This document shows positions 34,821-46,800 of a DNA stretch of 64,000 nt, piece after piece. The notes under the pieces are model-generated. The model saw nothing but the letters and a program-made list of their open reading frames with translations, did not search any database and was not told where the DNA came from. The translations under genes were made by a program, and so were the position numbers. Source of the DNA: Archilochus colubris (Eukaryota; Chordata; Aves; Apodiformes; Trochilidae); NCBI GenBank assembly GCA_023079485.1, contig CM041115.1:27405505-27469504 (forward strand). The letters are read 5' to 3'. Within the stretch, counting starts at the first letter, position 1. The number at the start of each line of letters is the position of its first letter.

Positions 34821-36100
34821 TATCACAGAAAGCTAGGGGCTGGAAGGGACCCCTTCCTTATGTTTACAGGGAACCTCCTGTGCTCAAGCTTATATCCATT
34901 ACCTCTTGTCCTGTCGTTGGGCAAAACTGAGAATAGCCTGGCACCATCCTTCTGGCTCTCTCCCTTTATGTATTTATAGGCATTAATGAGGTTGCCCCTC
35001 ATTCTCCTCCCAGAAGAGACCCAGCTCCCTCACCTTCTCTCATAAGGGAGATGTTCCACTCCCCTAATCATCTTGGAGGCCCTGCAGCGGACTATTTCAA
35101 GCAGTTCCCTGTCATTCTTGAACTGAGGGGCCCAGAACTGGATGCAGTATTCCAGGTGTGGCCTCACCAGGGCAGGGTAGAGGGGTAGGAGAACTTCTCA
35201 CAACCTACTAGCCACCCCCCTTCTAATGCACCCCAGGGTGCCATCGGCCTTCTTGGACACATTGTTCATGGTCATCCTTCCATCCCCTAGTGCTCCCAGG
35301 TCCCTTTCCTCTTCAGTGCTCTCTAACAGCTCAGTCCCCAACCTGTATCGGTACTTAAGGCTGTTCCTACTCAGCCTGTCTAGGTTCCTCTGAATGGCAG
35401 CACAGCCTTCTGGGGTGTCAGCCACTCCTCCCAGCTTTGTGTCATCACAAACTTGCTGAGAAGACACTGTCCCATCATCAAGGTTGTTGATAAAGATGTT
35501 GAAAAGGACTGGACCCAGCACTGATCCTTGGGGGTCTCCACTGGTCACAGTCTCCAGCTGGATTCTGTGCCATTGATTGCTACTCTTTGGGCTCTATTGG
35601 GTAGCCAGTTCTTAATCCGTTTTACTGCAGATTCTTCTGTCTCACATTTCGTGAGCTTGCTCACAAGGATCTTACGGGAGACTGTGTCAAAAGCCTTGCT
35701 AAGTTCAGGGTAGGTCCTGCTAAGGACCAGGGTAACTGGTTTCCATGCATCTACACATTCAGTCACATCATAGAAGGCTATCAGATCACTCAAGCTTGAT
35801 TTCGCCTTGGTAAATCCATGCTGACTACTGCTAACCCTCTCCTCTCCCATGTGCTTAGAGATGACCTCCAGAATGAGCCACTCCATCATTTTTCCAGGGA
35901 TGGAGGTGAGGCTGACTGATCTATAATTGCCTGGATCTTCCTTCTTGCCCTTCTTGATGACTGGAATGACATTGGCTTTCCTCCAGTCCTCAGGTACCTC
36001 TCCTGTTTGCCATTTGCTATAGAAACATTTCTGTTGCTTCTCAAAGTCTTTCCTGGTGCTTCGAGTAACATTCTTAGATTTTGTGTCTAAGACCCTGCTT
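34821..36100 (-). mobile_element. CR1 LINE, antisense in NFIL3 intron
   Basis: A 5'-truncated CR1 in reverse orientation. The minus strand encodes an RT palm with LSKAFDTVSRKIL near 35,690, the [14 protein letters not shown] block near 35,490-35,530 and a catalytic motif reading VCDDT (family FADDT) near 35,440. The frame is broken between the two RT parts, so it cannot be active. The 3' end at 34,821 is diverged and lacks clear octamers. Its antisense position within the inferred intron is typical of tolerated LINE insertions. Confidence 0.9.
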
Positions 36101-36182
36101 TAAATCAGAGCAGTAAACAGCTTGTTGTAGAAAAATTAAACAGCTCTGTTACACTCATAGTCTTCTTAAGGAAATGAAAGAA

Positions 36183-36193
36183 AATATAGGTCA
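36183..36193 (+). promoter_or_regulatory. Exact RORE match (AATATAGGTCA)
   Basis: A second full match to WAWNTRGGTCA, about 80 bases beyond the 5' end of the intronic CR1. With the site at 34404 it brackets the insertion. Both are on the + strand. Confidence 0.45.
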
Positions 36194-39100
36194 AATTTGC
36201 ATGTATTAACCTTGACTGACCCTTTTGAGCAACATCTGCCTTTAACACATGGTTCATGCTCTCTGAATAATAATTTTATTTGCATAATCTGTGTAGTTTA
36301 TCTTTAGGAAACAGGCTATACTTCAGTGAGTTAATTTGTAGTTATTAAGATAAAGGGTAACTTAAGTGATTTTCCTAACAATGAAAGCCTTTTGTAAAAA
36401 TTGCATATGACATCAACTTTCTGGGTACAATTTGGAGGTGGCTTCTTGAAAGTTCAATAGAGTTCCAAGTTCTACGATGATCTTATTTGTTTGTAGTTCA
36501 TTGAAGTGTTGTAATATATGATTTTTTGATGGTTGCAATTGACTATGCTCCATAGGCATCTTTTTTTTTTTTTTAATAACACAATTAACATTTTAGCAAA
36601 AATGGGTATTGTACTAAGCTATCATCATCAGTGCTCCACTGACCTGATTATACGTTGATCCTGAGATTGTAAGCACTGGAATGCCCATGAGGTTGTAAGA
36701 AAAGGGAACTTTTCAGGATCAATACAGGATCAATAATTCTGAATTTCTCTATGCTGCTGTAATGGATTCATAGACTGTATGAATGCAACTATATAGTGAC
36801 AGTAATCGGTGGTAACGTGTATTGTAAATGCTTTTCCATTTTGTCACCATGGATAACCTGTTCATCATAGCTTAAAATGCTATTTTTTTCCAGGTTTGAA
36901 CTCATTTGGTCTATGTTGCCTAGACCCTCTTGATCACTAATCTGTCCTAGGAATAATATCACTCTTCCAGTGGAGCCAGTATTAAATTTTTTTTCAATGG
37001 AAAATAATTTTAATAACAGTGTTAGATAAAAGGACAGAAGAAGTATGTTGAAGGATTTAAAGGGACACTGCTATGGGACCACGTCCTCTGTTGGAGAGAT
37101 TTCTGAGTTATGATAGAGGTGCAGAATTTTTTGGCATAATTTTTGTCTGCAGCAGAAAAGGAGCAGAATTAGAGTAGCTCCAGAGTAATTCAGTACTATT
37201 TAGGGAGACTGAGTATTCACCACCTAAGTTTAAATTCAGTCTCCTGTCCTCCATGTGCAATGAGGATGCTATTTTTTCTGTGCCTCATAGAAGTCTCAAG
37301 ACAGATAGCAACTGTTTTTAAAGCACTTTGAAGATAAAGTGTGAACTATACTCAGTTTTTCAAAGTATGGAATGCAAGCTGGTCGTTTTGGTATCTATGA
37401 ACAGGTTCTACACGAGCTCTTCTGGTATGTAGACAAGATTTTTCAGACTGGATAATCTGTGACACAATGGTAGCAGTAATACAGTCGTTGACACTAATGC
37501 AGAACACGGACAAGAGCAATTAAAAATATGGACAGCCACATACCAGTATGTTTTTCTTGCAGTTTGCCAGATTGTGCTGGTGGTGACAGAGGTGTGGTTA
37601 TTTTTCTTTAAGTAAGACGTTGTACTGAGCTGTTATTTTCTCTCATTTTAGAAGACAGAATTTTTTTGGATGTGCAGTGATGGAAAAGCGAATTGTGTTT
37701 GAACATCCAACTGCTAGAAATAATTTAGCTTCATAGAATCACTATCAAAATTTTAGAGTGAAAGAATTAAATAATTAGTTATGTCATTCTAGGATGTGTT
37801 TGAAATTATGCATGGAGATAGCATTAATTATTTTGCAAAATACAAACAATATGCAATTGCTCTGTAGGGAAGCATACACACATGGGGAGGCCCATGTGTA
37901 TTCTCTAAAGCATAAAATGACTAAAGCATAAATGACTTGTATAATTAAATTACACAGAAGAGAGACAGGAGAGATTGTGGCTGTGTCCTTCAACCTTTAG
38001 AAACATGTCAAATATTTTAGTGTGAATACACAAATCCCCAGGAGCAGGTGCATAATGTATTTTTTGACACAATCTTTGACACAATTACTTTGACACTTAA
38101 GTTTTTATCCACTTAAGTCTTTAGATAAATTCACTTTTCATTATTTCAGCATATATAATTTCTTGCTTCAGTAACACGAGCTCTATACAACAGTCTCCTT
38201 TAATATTTAGATCTCAGTTTGCATCCTGCTTCTATTGAAGTCAATGGCAACATTGCTATTGGAGCAAGACTGGGTTTGTAATTCAGTTAACAGGGTTGAC
38301 TGTTACAACACTGTTGCATTGACACTATATACCATTTACAGCAACCAACCAAAAAAATAATCTTTAACAGTGACTCATGTAAGTCTGTATTAGAATTTGT
38401 TTTTGTAACACTTCATGAGGGTGTAATAAAGCAATTGAAAAATTAATCATAAGGGAAAATACTGGAACTTCAAATGTAGTCAGAGGAATTATTACAGTTC
38501 ATTAATTTATGTGTAAATATAGATGATTTCCAGTGTAATTATAAAATGCAAGTGAAGTGCAGTGGCTGGTTTCATTGAAGGCATTTTGTCATTGTCAGGT
38601 GGAATTTAAGTTGTTTACAGACTCAGCATCAGACTGATCTACATGAAGTATTAATAAAAAAGGCCTTTGACTCCTGTTTGTCAGCAATACCAGTTACCAT
38701 CATAAAAGTGCTTAAGGAAGAATTGAAAAGAGGCAAAGAGATTGTTTTAGTTGACTAAAGTAATGGCATTAGAACTAACTACATAAATTGCAAACCAGTA
38801 AGACTGTGTCAGTGGCTTACACATCTGTCATGACAGCTTTACTGATGGACTCTGTCACAGAGTGGAGTTGAGTACTGCATGCAAAAACATGGCCTTTTTG
38901 AAACACATTTCATATTTACTGTAGGCTTGCATACGATTTACATTTTGTCTGTTTGTTCCTGGAATAATGTATACAGGAGGGAGACTGGCCAAAACTAGGA
39001 GAGTTGCCAGTGGTACAGTGAGCGGGTTGTACTCTGGAATAGCACATATCCCCATTGAACTTCTGCAGTCCCATGCAGAAGTCCCATGGAACAATGGACA

Positions 39101-41164
39101 GAAATTCTGTAGGAAGCTGAGTTGCCAAGTGAAGGTCAGTGCCAGCGTCAGGCTGCAGAGGATGATGTTTGGATGTGCAATTGAGCTTTTACTGATACAT
39201 AGGCAGTCATAGTGATGAACTATATCATTAGTCTTCATTCATTTAGCGGAAAAACCCTCAAACTAACAATTTTTATTACCTTCATAATAATGATCATTAT
39301 AATAATAATTAATATCATTATTAGTATTCTTCCTAGATCACAGAGTTGGACAACCACCAAAGTTGGAACGCTTTGAGCTGGAGACTGTCTAGATTGACAA
39401 AAAGTCATTGTTCTTGTCCTGAAACAGTCTTGTTCAAGACTAAACATACTGCTTCTATATTGTGTGGAAATGGAAGGTTGGCATATAAGAGGGGAAAAAA
39501 AAATTAAATCTGTGTAGATATAGTTTCATTCATTGAAATAAACACAAAACCTATATCTATAAGTACATTTATACTATTGCTACTGTTTCAATTAAGTGTA
39601 GACGGGTATAAGGCAGAAATAATGGTATATACATATTTGTATCCCTTTTCTAAGGGAATAATTACTTTGTGTTTGAATGTAGCTCTCTAGTACTGTTAAA
39701 TTCATCAAGAACTCTGCATTGGTAAAGCCCTGAAATTTCATGGAAGTTGTTTTGAACCCTTTTGACTTCAGGGAGAATTGGCAGAGATGCATACTAAGAG
39801 AAGTGATGATTTCATAGTTATTTGTACATGTTACACTGTTTCTTGCTGTGTGCCACATGAGGTGTATATATTTCATCAGAAATGAAGAAGTTGTTAATGA
39901 TGCAGGTGAATGCACCGTTTGTAGATTATATAAGTTATGAATCAATAGCTGTGCGTTTCTAATACTACAGGACAATGAAATAAAATCCAAGAATTTTTCT
40001 TCTTGTAATGTAAAGTCATGTTACAGAGACTGAATATTCCACAAATGCCACAAAAATCCAGGTGGCTTTGTCTTGCCTTTTAAGTTATGTTTGTTAAATG
40101 ATTTTTTTCTAAAGCATTGGGTTGCACTAGTTTTAAAGTATGCATATTAATTTAACCATTGATTATGTGTAGCAGTGACATGTAGAGAATGGCTATACAA
40201 CTTCTTCAGCAAATCAAGTATTACCAAATCTTTGGACAAACTGATACTGCTTTGTTGTGGGACTTTTAAAATTTTTTTTTAAAACTGGTCCAGTTTATAT
40301 TTAACTTCACAGAAAACTTGCAGTTTGAATTTTGGAGCAGCATCTAGCTGTAGTTGGTTGTCTATTAGAGATCCATTTCTCCATTACAAAGAGGGAAATT
40401 TGTGGTGCTGCTTTTGCACTAAAATGTTAGATGCTGTCTTTGGCATGACTGGCTTCTAACTATTTTCCATTAAGGCTCTATTAGCAAATATCAGTAACTA
40501 ACCACATATTTTTATTAAATATTTTAACTTTTCATGACAGAGTTGGCATGGATTGATAGAACCCAGCTTGAAACCCAAGTCTTTATGACCCTGCTTTATT
40601 TTTACATCACTCCTCTTTGCCTCCTGGAAAAGACAAGATAAACTTGCAGAGTGCAGTTAATTAATTCTTCAATAACTTTCCCAACTAATAATGTTAAAAT
40701 TGGTTTAATTAGTAATTATAAAAACTTTCCCAATAAATAGTGACATTAATCTGAAGTGTTTGGTTTTTATTTTCTGTGATGTTACACAGGCAAGAATCAT
40801 TGCTGATTCAATAGTCAGTTCTATAAAAGCACTTGGCATACTACCTTTGCTTTACCAGGAATGTCACTATTGAGTGTAGAAAATGAGATACTTAGAAGCC
40901 ATGTCTGAGATCAAAGCCAAATGAACTTATGAGAACTAAGTATTTTTGCATTAAGATGGACTAAATAAAACAAAGGCCAATTTAAATACCATGTTCAAAT
41001 TTAATGATTCAAGTATCTGAAGGTAAAGGTTAAGATAGTTTTCCTTTGTTAGTGGTAAGATTTTAGATCTAAGCTTCACTTTAATGCAAACATGGTTTTC
41101 TAAAAGTTTTCTATGGTATAAAACTTTACTTTGGTGTCATAAGACACTATTCTTCAAATGCAAA

Positions 41165-41245
41165 TTATTAAGTGTTATTTCTCGGTACTGAGACATTTCT
41201 CAGTATTCAGTATTTCTCAGTATTAAGTGTATTTTTCGGTACTGA
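41165..41245. repeat. Imperfect tandem repeat of TTTCTCAGTATT units
   Basis: Several diverged copies of a unit near TTTCTCAGTATTCAGTA, with TTTCGGTACTGA variants at both ends. It lies about 700 bases before the coding exon. Confidence 0.6.
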
Positions 41246-41959
41246 TAACTGAAGTTTTCTTTGTAAGAGACAAGAAAAATATGACAGTTTTTTTCTCAAA
41301 ATTTTTATAATAGGTGTTTGCCAACATGTGTGTGCATTGACTAGATTGAATTGATATGATTGATCAAAAAGACGTTTTAAAATTCCTAGTGTGTGTATAA
41401 ACATTTGCATATAAATATATATGCATATTTTTATAGGATGCAAACCCAATAATTAAATTTTTAGTAGCTTTATTAGGCTTATTAGATAGTGGTGTTATTT
41501 GTCTATGACAATAGAAAGCACTCCAGATTCTCCAGATCATCTTAAAGTATTTTTAATTCATGAAGGACCCATTTCTAAGTCATACATTACAGCTTTTCCA
41601 GAAGAGATCCTTTAATCTGGAAGGAAAGGTCTTTTCAGTGCTGCTTATCAACATGCCTGGTATACTGCAGTATTATTGGAGGTTTAGTTTGCTCAGTGGT
41701 ATCATTCAAAGTTCTGTGATAGAGCTAAACTCTTTTTTAATTTGTTTTTCCCTGGATCATGTTGTATCTGTTTTGGAAGTATATCTGCTACTTAGGTATT
41801 AAAAAGCTTAGAATATCAGTCATATCATTGTTAAGCTATCTTCATATTACATCAGGTTTAATGAACCAAATGCTAGTCTAAACCTTTTATCAAAAGCTAC
41901 TTCTTCATGCTCTGAAGCAGCAATTTCTAAATAATAATAAAATTCTCTATTTGTTCCAG

Positions 41960-42140
41960 GTTTTTAAGAAGATTCCCATTACCTTTGCCAAGAAAATTGG
42001 ACTCCTACCTTAGAATATGAAAGAAAAAGAAGAATGTGCGTGGATTTAAAATTACTGTATTTATTAGATTGTGGAGTGAAAAGTACCGTGGAAGTAGCTT
42101 GCTCTGTTGCTCATTGTAGATTTACTGCAAATTGTTTCTG
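41960..42140 (+). other. NFIL3: NFIL3 5' UTR portion of the coding exon
   Basis: Begins after the acceptor TTGTTCCAG/G and runs 181 bases to the initiator ATG. It holds two upstream ATGs, each with A at -3. The first opens a 10-codon uORF. The second opens a 35-codon uORF whose stop overlaps the NFIL3 start. No in-frame extension of NFIL3 by an ATG exists. Confidence 0.7.
42017..42049 (+). CDS. uORF 1, 10 codons
   Basis: ATG at 42017 (A at -3, A at +4), ten sense codons, TAA at 42047-42049. The peptide is short and charged and has no recognisable family. If translated it would mainly affect scanning to NFIL3. It overlaps uORF 2 in another frame. Confidence 0.4.
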   Translation: MKEKEECAWI

Positions 42141-42141
42141 A
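42034..42141 (+). CDS. uORF 2, 35 codons, stop overlaps NFIL3 start
   Basis: ATG at 42034 with A at -3, 35 sense codons, TGA at 42139-42141. The last base of this stop is the first base of the NFIL3 ATG, giving TGATG. Such overlaps are classic termination-reinitiation junctions. The peptide resembles no known family. Whether it is made depends on initiation efficiency, which only ribosome profiling or conservation could show. Confidence 0.45.
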   Translation: MCVDLKLLYLLDCGVKSTVEVACSVAHCRFTANCF

Positions 42142-43514
42142 TGCAGCTGAGAAAAATGCAGACCCTTAAAAAGGAACACAGACCTGTTGACACAAGTAGC
42201 AATGGAGAAAAAATCATGGTACTTAAGTCTACTTTAGCAGAAGTGTCTGAAGAATTGCCTACTAGTGAAGATATACTACTTACTGAAGCAAGTAGTGGAA
42301 AAAGCAAATCTTCAGCTTGCCGGAGAAAGAGAGAATTTATTCCAGATGAAAAGAAAGATGCTATGTATTGGGAAAAAAGGCGGAAAAATAATGAAGCTGC
42401 CAAGAGATCTCGTGAAAAACGACGACTGAATGACCTTGTCTTAGAGAACAAACTAATTGCACTGGGAGAGGAGAATGCCACTTTGAAGGCGGAGCTGCTT
42501 TCTTTGAAGCTGAAGTTTGGTTTAATTAGTTCTGCAGCCTATGCCCAAGAGATACAGAAACTCAGTAGCTCAACAACTGTGTATTTCCAAGACTATCAGA
42601 ATTCCAAATCAAATATTAACTCATTTGTAGATGAACATGAACCATCTATAGTTGGTAGCAGTTGTATTTCTGTCATTAAACATTCTCCTCAAAGTTCAGT
42701 GTCCGATGCGTCTGAAATATCGTCTGTGGAGCATACTCAACCAAGCCACGCACAAAGCAACTGCAGAACTCCTGAAAATAAGTTCCAGATTATAAAGCAG
42801 GAACCCATGGAAATAGAGAGAGAGACAAGAGATGACAGAGGTTCATATAAAGCATCCATATATCCAAACTACATGGGAGCTACCTTTAATGTGTATTCTC
42901 ATTCTCCTCCTCTGTTGCAAGTGAATAGGTCCTCTAGTAATTCCCCTAGAACTTCGGAAGCTGATGATGGTGTGGTTGGAAAGTCATCTGATGGAGAAGA
43001 TGAACAGCAGGTTCCTAAGGGTCCAATCCATTCCCCAGTTGAACATAAAAATGTTCATGCAACAGTGAAAGTTCCAGAAGTGAATTCTTCAGCTTTGCCT
43101 CACAAGCTTCGCATTAAAGCCAAAGCCATGCAAGTTAAAGTGGAAGCAATGGATGACTATGATGCAACACAGAAATTGTCATCACCCATTGATATGTCCT
43201 CAAAAAGACATTTTGAGCTTGAAAAACGTGGTGCACAGAACTTGGTGCATTCTTCTCACACTCCTTTCTCGGTCCAAGTTACTAACATCCAAGACTGGTC
43301 ACTTAAACCAGAACTCTGGCATCAGAAGGAACTCAACTTAAAAATTCAGAGTGGTTGCAAAACTGGAGTTGTTGAAATAAAAGACAACATGTACAATGTC
43401 TCTGAGTCAGAGAACCTCTATTTGAAGCAGGGCATAGCAAACTTGTCTGCAGAGGTTGCTTCACTTAAAAGACTTATAACTACGCAACAAATCTCTGCAT
43501 CTAACTCTGGTTAA
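42141..43514 (+). CDS. NFIL3: NFIL3 / E4BP4 bZIP transcriptional repressor
   Basis: Complete 457-residue protein in one exon, against 462 in human. NFIL3 binds D-box DNA (RTTAYGTAAY) as a bZIP dimer in the nucleus and represses, opposing DBP, TEF and HLF in circadian output; it is also needed for NK-cell and innate lymphoid development. The basic region lies at about 73-97 ([20 protein letters not shown] core), followed by a leucine zipper at about 99-127 and the conserved KLKFGLISS segment. Two SUMO-type motifs are visible, IKQE (K219) and VKVE (K333). The repression region, about 295-360, is well conserved, as is the C-terminal [16 protein letters not shown] block (424-439). The start was chosen at MQLRKMQT, the conserved N terminus; M6 is an alternative with a better context. 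Length differences from human are a few residues lost near 225-230 and one valine near 309. No frame disruption is seen. Confidence 0.99.
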   Translation: MQLRKMQTLKKEHRPVDTSSNGEKIMVLKSTLAEVSEELPTSEDILLTEASSGKSKSSACRRKREFIPDEKKDAMYWEKRRKNNEAAKRSREKRRLNDLVLENKLIALGEENATLKAELLSLKLKFGLISSAAYAQEIQKLSSSTTVYFQDYQNSKSNINSFVDEHEPSIVGSSCISVIKHSPQSSVSDASEISSVEHTQPSHAQSNCRTPENKFQIIKQEPMEIERETRDDRGSYKASIYPNYMGATFNVYSHSPPLLQVNRSSSNSPRTSEADDGVVGKSSDGEDEQQVPKGPIHSPVEHKNVHATVKVPEVNSSALPHKLRIKAKAMQVKVEAMDDYDATQKLSSPIDMSSKRHFELEKRGAQNLVHSSHTPFSVQVTNIQDWSLKPELWHQKELNLKIQSGCKTGVVEIKDNMYNVSESENLYLKQGIANLSAEVASLKRLITTQQISASNSG

Positions 43515-43731
43515 AGTTACTACTGAATTAAGGCTTATTGTTTTAAAGGATGTCATTTGCAGTAGGTCAATGTTTTGTATTATGCTGAATTTTCACTGGA
43601 CTTGTGATGTCATTTCACTGTAATGTTCACATAATGTCTGATGGTGTATTTTTGTGCACAAATTATTATGAAGACTAGGTTGTGTTATGATCACCATGCC
43701 TTGTGTATAGTTAAGTAGCCTGTACAAAGGC

Positions 43732-43739
43732 TGTATATA
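43732..43739 (+). promoter_or_regulatory. Pumilio response element TGTATATA
   Basis: Exact match to TGTANATA in the sense strand of the NFIL3 3' UTR, about 55 bases before the poly(A) signal. PUF proteins binding here would destabilise the transcript or reduce its translation. Confidence 0.55.
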
Positions 43740-43791
43740 GTGAACTTTTTTCCTTTTTGTTCTACTATAAAGTGTTCAAGTTACCAGTTAC

Positions 43792-43797
43792 AATAAA
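43792..43797 (+). terminator. NFIL3: NFIL3 poly(A) signal AATAAA
   Basis: Canonical hexamer 278 bases after the stop codon, followed by a TTGGTGAC stretch and a T/G-richer region near 43,830 that could serve as the downstream element. Another AATAAA-type hexamer near 44,005 is a possible distal alternative. Confidence 0.85.
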
Positions 43798-43816
43798 ATA
43801 TTGGTGACAAACACAG

Positions 43817-46800
43817 AACATCTACTCTAGTTCAGTTGATTTTATGAACTTGTAAATAAGTTGTTAATTAAAAACTGGCTTGTTTCTTACACTGTGCTCA
43901 ACTTCTCTTCCACATTTGGTTTTAAAGCCTAACAACCAAATTGCAGTTTACCATGTGTATAATCCTTCTGGCTACCTTAACATATTTTTTAGAAGAGAGT
44001 AGAAATAAAATTAATATTTATAAATGAAACAGTACCGATTTATAGCCTTAGCCTTCTTTAATTTATTTATTAGTAGAAGCTAACCACAACCCAGTCAAAT
44101 TTCAACCCAGTAACTGGTATCAATAACCTTTTTTTCTTCATTTGGTCTCAGACAAGACAGTAATGAGTTTCCTGAATGGTTTATTGTGATGAACAATTTT
44201 TTCAATATTACAGCTTGTTTTAGATGAAATTAGTTTAGTTGGAATTGTGCATCTGCAAAGTTTTCAGAGCCTTGCAGTGACAGAATTGGGCAACGCTATC
44301 TTTGTTGAGAGGTGGCTTGTGTGTGCAAGGGATGCAGATGCAGAAGAAGTATGCAAAAAGGCTGCATAAAAGTCTGTCCCTCGTGCATGCCATGGTTCAT
44401 TCCATGGCAGACCATGATCCATCTTGTAAATGAAGGATAAGGCTACAGGATTCGTAAACTTGGAGCTCAGATAGGCAAATATATACATAAGGGGCAAGCA
44501 ACAGGAGTAGCAGAATTACAAGAGATCATCTGCTATTTTGGTTCTCTGTGTGGGATATAATGCAACTATAAATACGAACTAAGTCTTACCACCAATTTGG
44601 CCTTGGTTTTAGTGGCTTAGTTAACTGAACTGGAATACCCTGGCTCACTGCAGGGCATTTTGCAAGAATTTCTTAAATGTGAGAGACAATGTGAAGAACT
44701 GCTCAGTCTGAACACTACTAGCCCCTTACAATTTATGCAGATTGTAAGTTCTTCACTTGGTGACCTGACAGGGCTGCAGGGTTGTCTTTGAGAAGAGCCA
44801 TTGAACCATGGAGACAAGAATTGCATCACATATCCTTGGTTTGGCTCACCAAAGTCTTACATATTATAATATAAAATAATTTCTAAATAGAGCATAGACT
44901 TGGCAGAGGTTCTTTTCACAATACTTCCCCTTTCTTTTAATGTACTAACAAATCAGACTAACAAGCTTTTTCTGAAAAGGCTTTTTGCTAATTGCCATAC
45001 TGTGTAATGAATGGAACCTTTCCATAGACTTAAAATACTAATTAAGAAAACAATATGTAGATATTGTTTTCAAAGTTCATACTTGACTTGAGTGAGAGGA
45101 AGTTTGTCAATTTTTTGGGGATACGAAGAGGAGTCTTGAGTCACTCCTGAAGCTCTGAAGCTTGGTCCAGCAGTCAAGGCGATGGCAAAACTCCTTGATG
45201 TCAGCAAGGCCAGGATTTAATTCTGTACCTTTTTGGGAGCTGATGATTCATATTCTGGGAGGACCTTGGCACAGAAATCACTGGTATTTTCTGAGTTTTT
45301 TTGAGCCTACTAACTGCTGTGCTGTATTTGTGGTATTCAGAGTTAATAAACTGTTATTCTTTTTCATGCCTTAATAATACAATAGATCCCATAGCTGGGC
45401 TCTGTATGTATTGGGTAATTAATATGGATGACATTTCAATGTTACTGAAAATAAGCTCAGGATTACTGCATGAAATGTAAAAAATTGCATTGAATGATGG
45501 GGATATAAGACATGAGACAGTGACTGCTACTGTCTCTTTGCTTGCTAAGTATCTTCTGTAAGCAACAATAAAATTCTTTAAATATTTTGCATATTATTTA
45601 TCACATGTAATGTGTTCAAGGAGAGGACTTAAAACTCTCAGTGTTGCCATCTGTGTAAGCCTAGATCTATTGAGGTTTTTTTTCCATTTCTTGTTACAGT
45701 TGTTTGTCATAATGGAAGAATGTTGTCCTCTTTCTAGCTCATTATATATTTTGTGTATCTGTTTTGTGCAATTAATACTTAAAAGTAATGATGTAGTTAA
45801 TTTGTTAAAGGATGTCATTGCAAGAAAGTTACAGCATGGAGTTTAGGAGCACAATCAGATGTTATTTATACTCCCTTTATACCTTAGTGTTATGCTTCAT
45901 TTGAAGAAAGAAATAAATAATTTGTCTTTTGTTCAAAACCAGATCTAGTTACAACATGCTTTTCTGTTACGCTTATCAGCCTAGTCCAACACAGAGGCAC
46001 TAGCTGTAGTTGGTGACAAACCCTGCTGAAATCGCTGTTTCTGCAGCAAATACTTGGAGTACCTTCCACAGATGTAAAATTACAAAATGCAGCAGTGTGG
46101 GTGGTACGTACAAAGCCCTATTCTTGGCTACACTTGCAAACTGACCAGAGGAAACTCTCAGCTGCTCAGCTGCAGTGTAGCTGACCTCCTCACCCATCTT
46201 CAGTTGGCATTCCCAGGACATGGTACTGGGAAAGAGGGAGAATCACACTGATGGGGAGAGGGGGAGAATGCAGTGGGGCTCTGCTTCCCCTGCTCCAACT
46301 TTCAGCGGGTACATAGTTACATATGTGTATGACTGGAGGAGCTGGAGAACCAGCCATGTCCTTCCAGCCTGCCGTTCCTGTGCTGCAGAAAATGGAATCA
46401 GCCCCTGTGAAAAAGAGTATCCTTGGCTGATGCACTGGCCTCTACATTTAAGATCAGAAGTTTGGTTTGAGCGCAAAATGGGCTTCATAGCTAAGTGGAT
46501 GTAAACTGGTATCACATCCTGTAGTTTATAAAAACTTGCAAACGCAGTGCTTAACTGACAAAACAACACAAAACGTGCTGGAAGTGGAACCTTTCTCATG
46601 TGAAGGAGCATGGATAACTAGAAAATAACTGAAAAGCATGCCTTCAAATGAGAATGTTAAGGAAGACCACATACAGAAATCCATCAATTTACCAACACAA
46701 ATTGTCATTTTTTAAGGGAACATAGCAATTATCATGCTAGAGTAGTCTGGCTAGTCCTGAACCTTGCCCATGTTAATCATTGGGATGAAAAGCTTCATGT

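Larger units (their letters stand above)
30182..41959 (+). other. NFIL3: Inferred NFIL3 intron 1
   Basis: Bounded by the candidate donor at 30182 and by a good acceptor at 41958-41959 (TTCTCTATTTGTTCCAG). The acceptor side is well supported because the coding exon follows. The donor side depends on which first exon is used. Contents are CpG island 2, G/T-rich tracts, one antisense CR1, an AT microsatellite and two exact RORE matches. No coding exon is seen. Confidence 0.5.
43515..43816 (+). other. NFIL3: NFIL3 3' UTR
   Basis: A short 3' UTR of about 300 bases from the TAA to a cleavage site predicted 15-25 bases after AATAAA. It is U-rich and contains a Pumilio-type TGTATATA. A short 3' UTR fits an unstable, rapidly cycling mRNA; the end point is inferred. 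Confidence 0.75.

Noticed and set aside
42132..42140. In-frame TTG codon three codons before the NFIL3 ATG as a longer start
   Set aside because: The conserved protein begins MQLRKMQT at 42141; the upstream codon is not ATG and lies in the 5' UTR.
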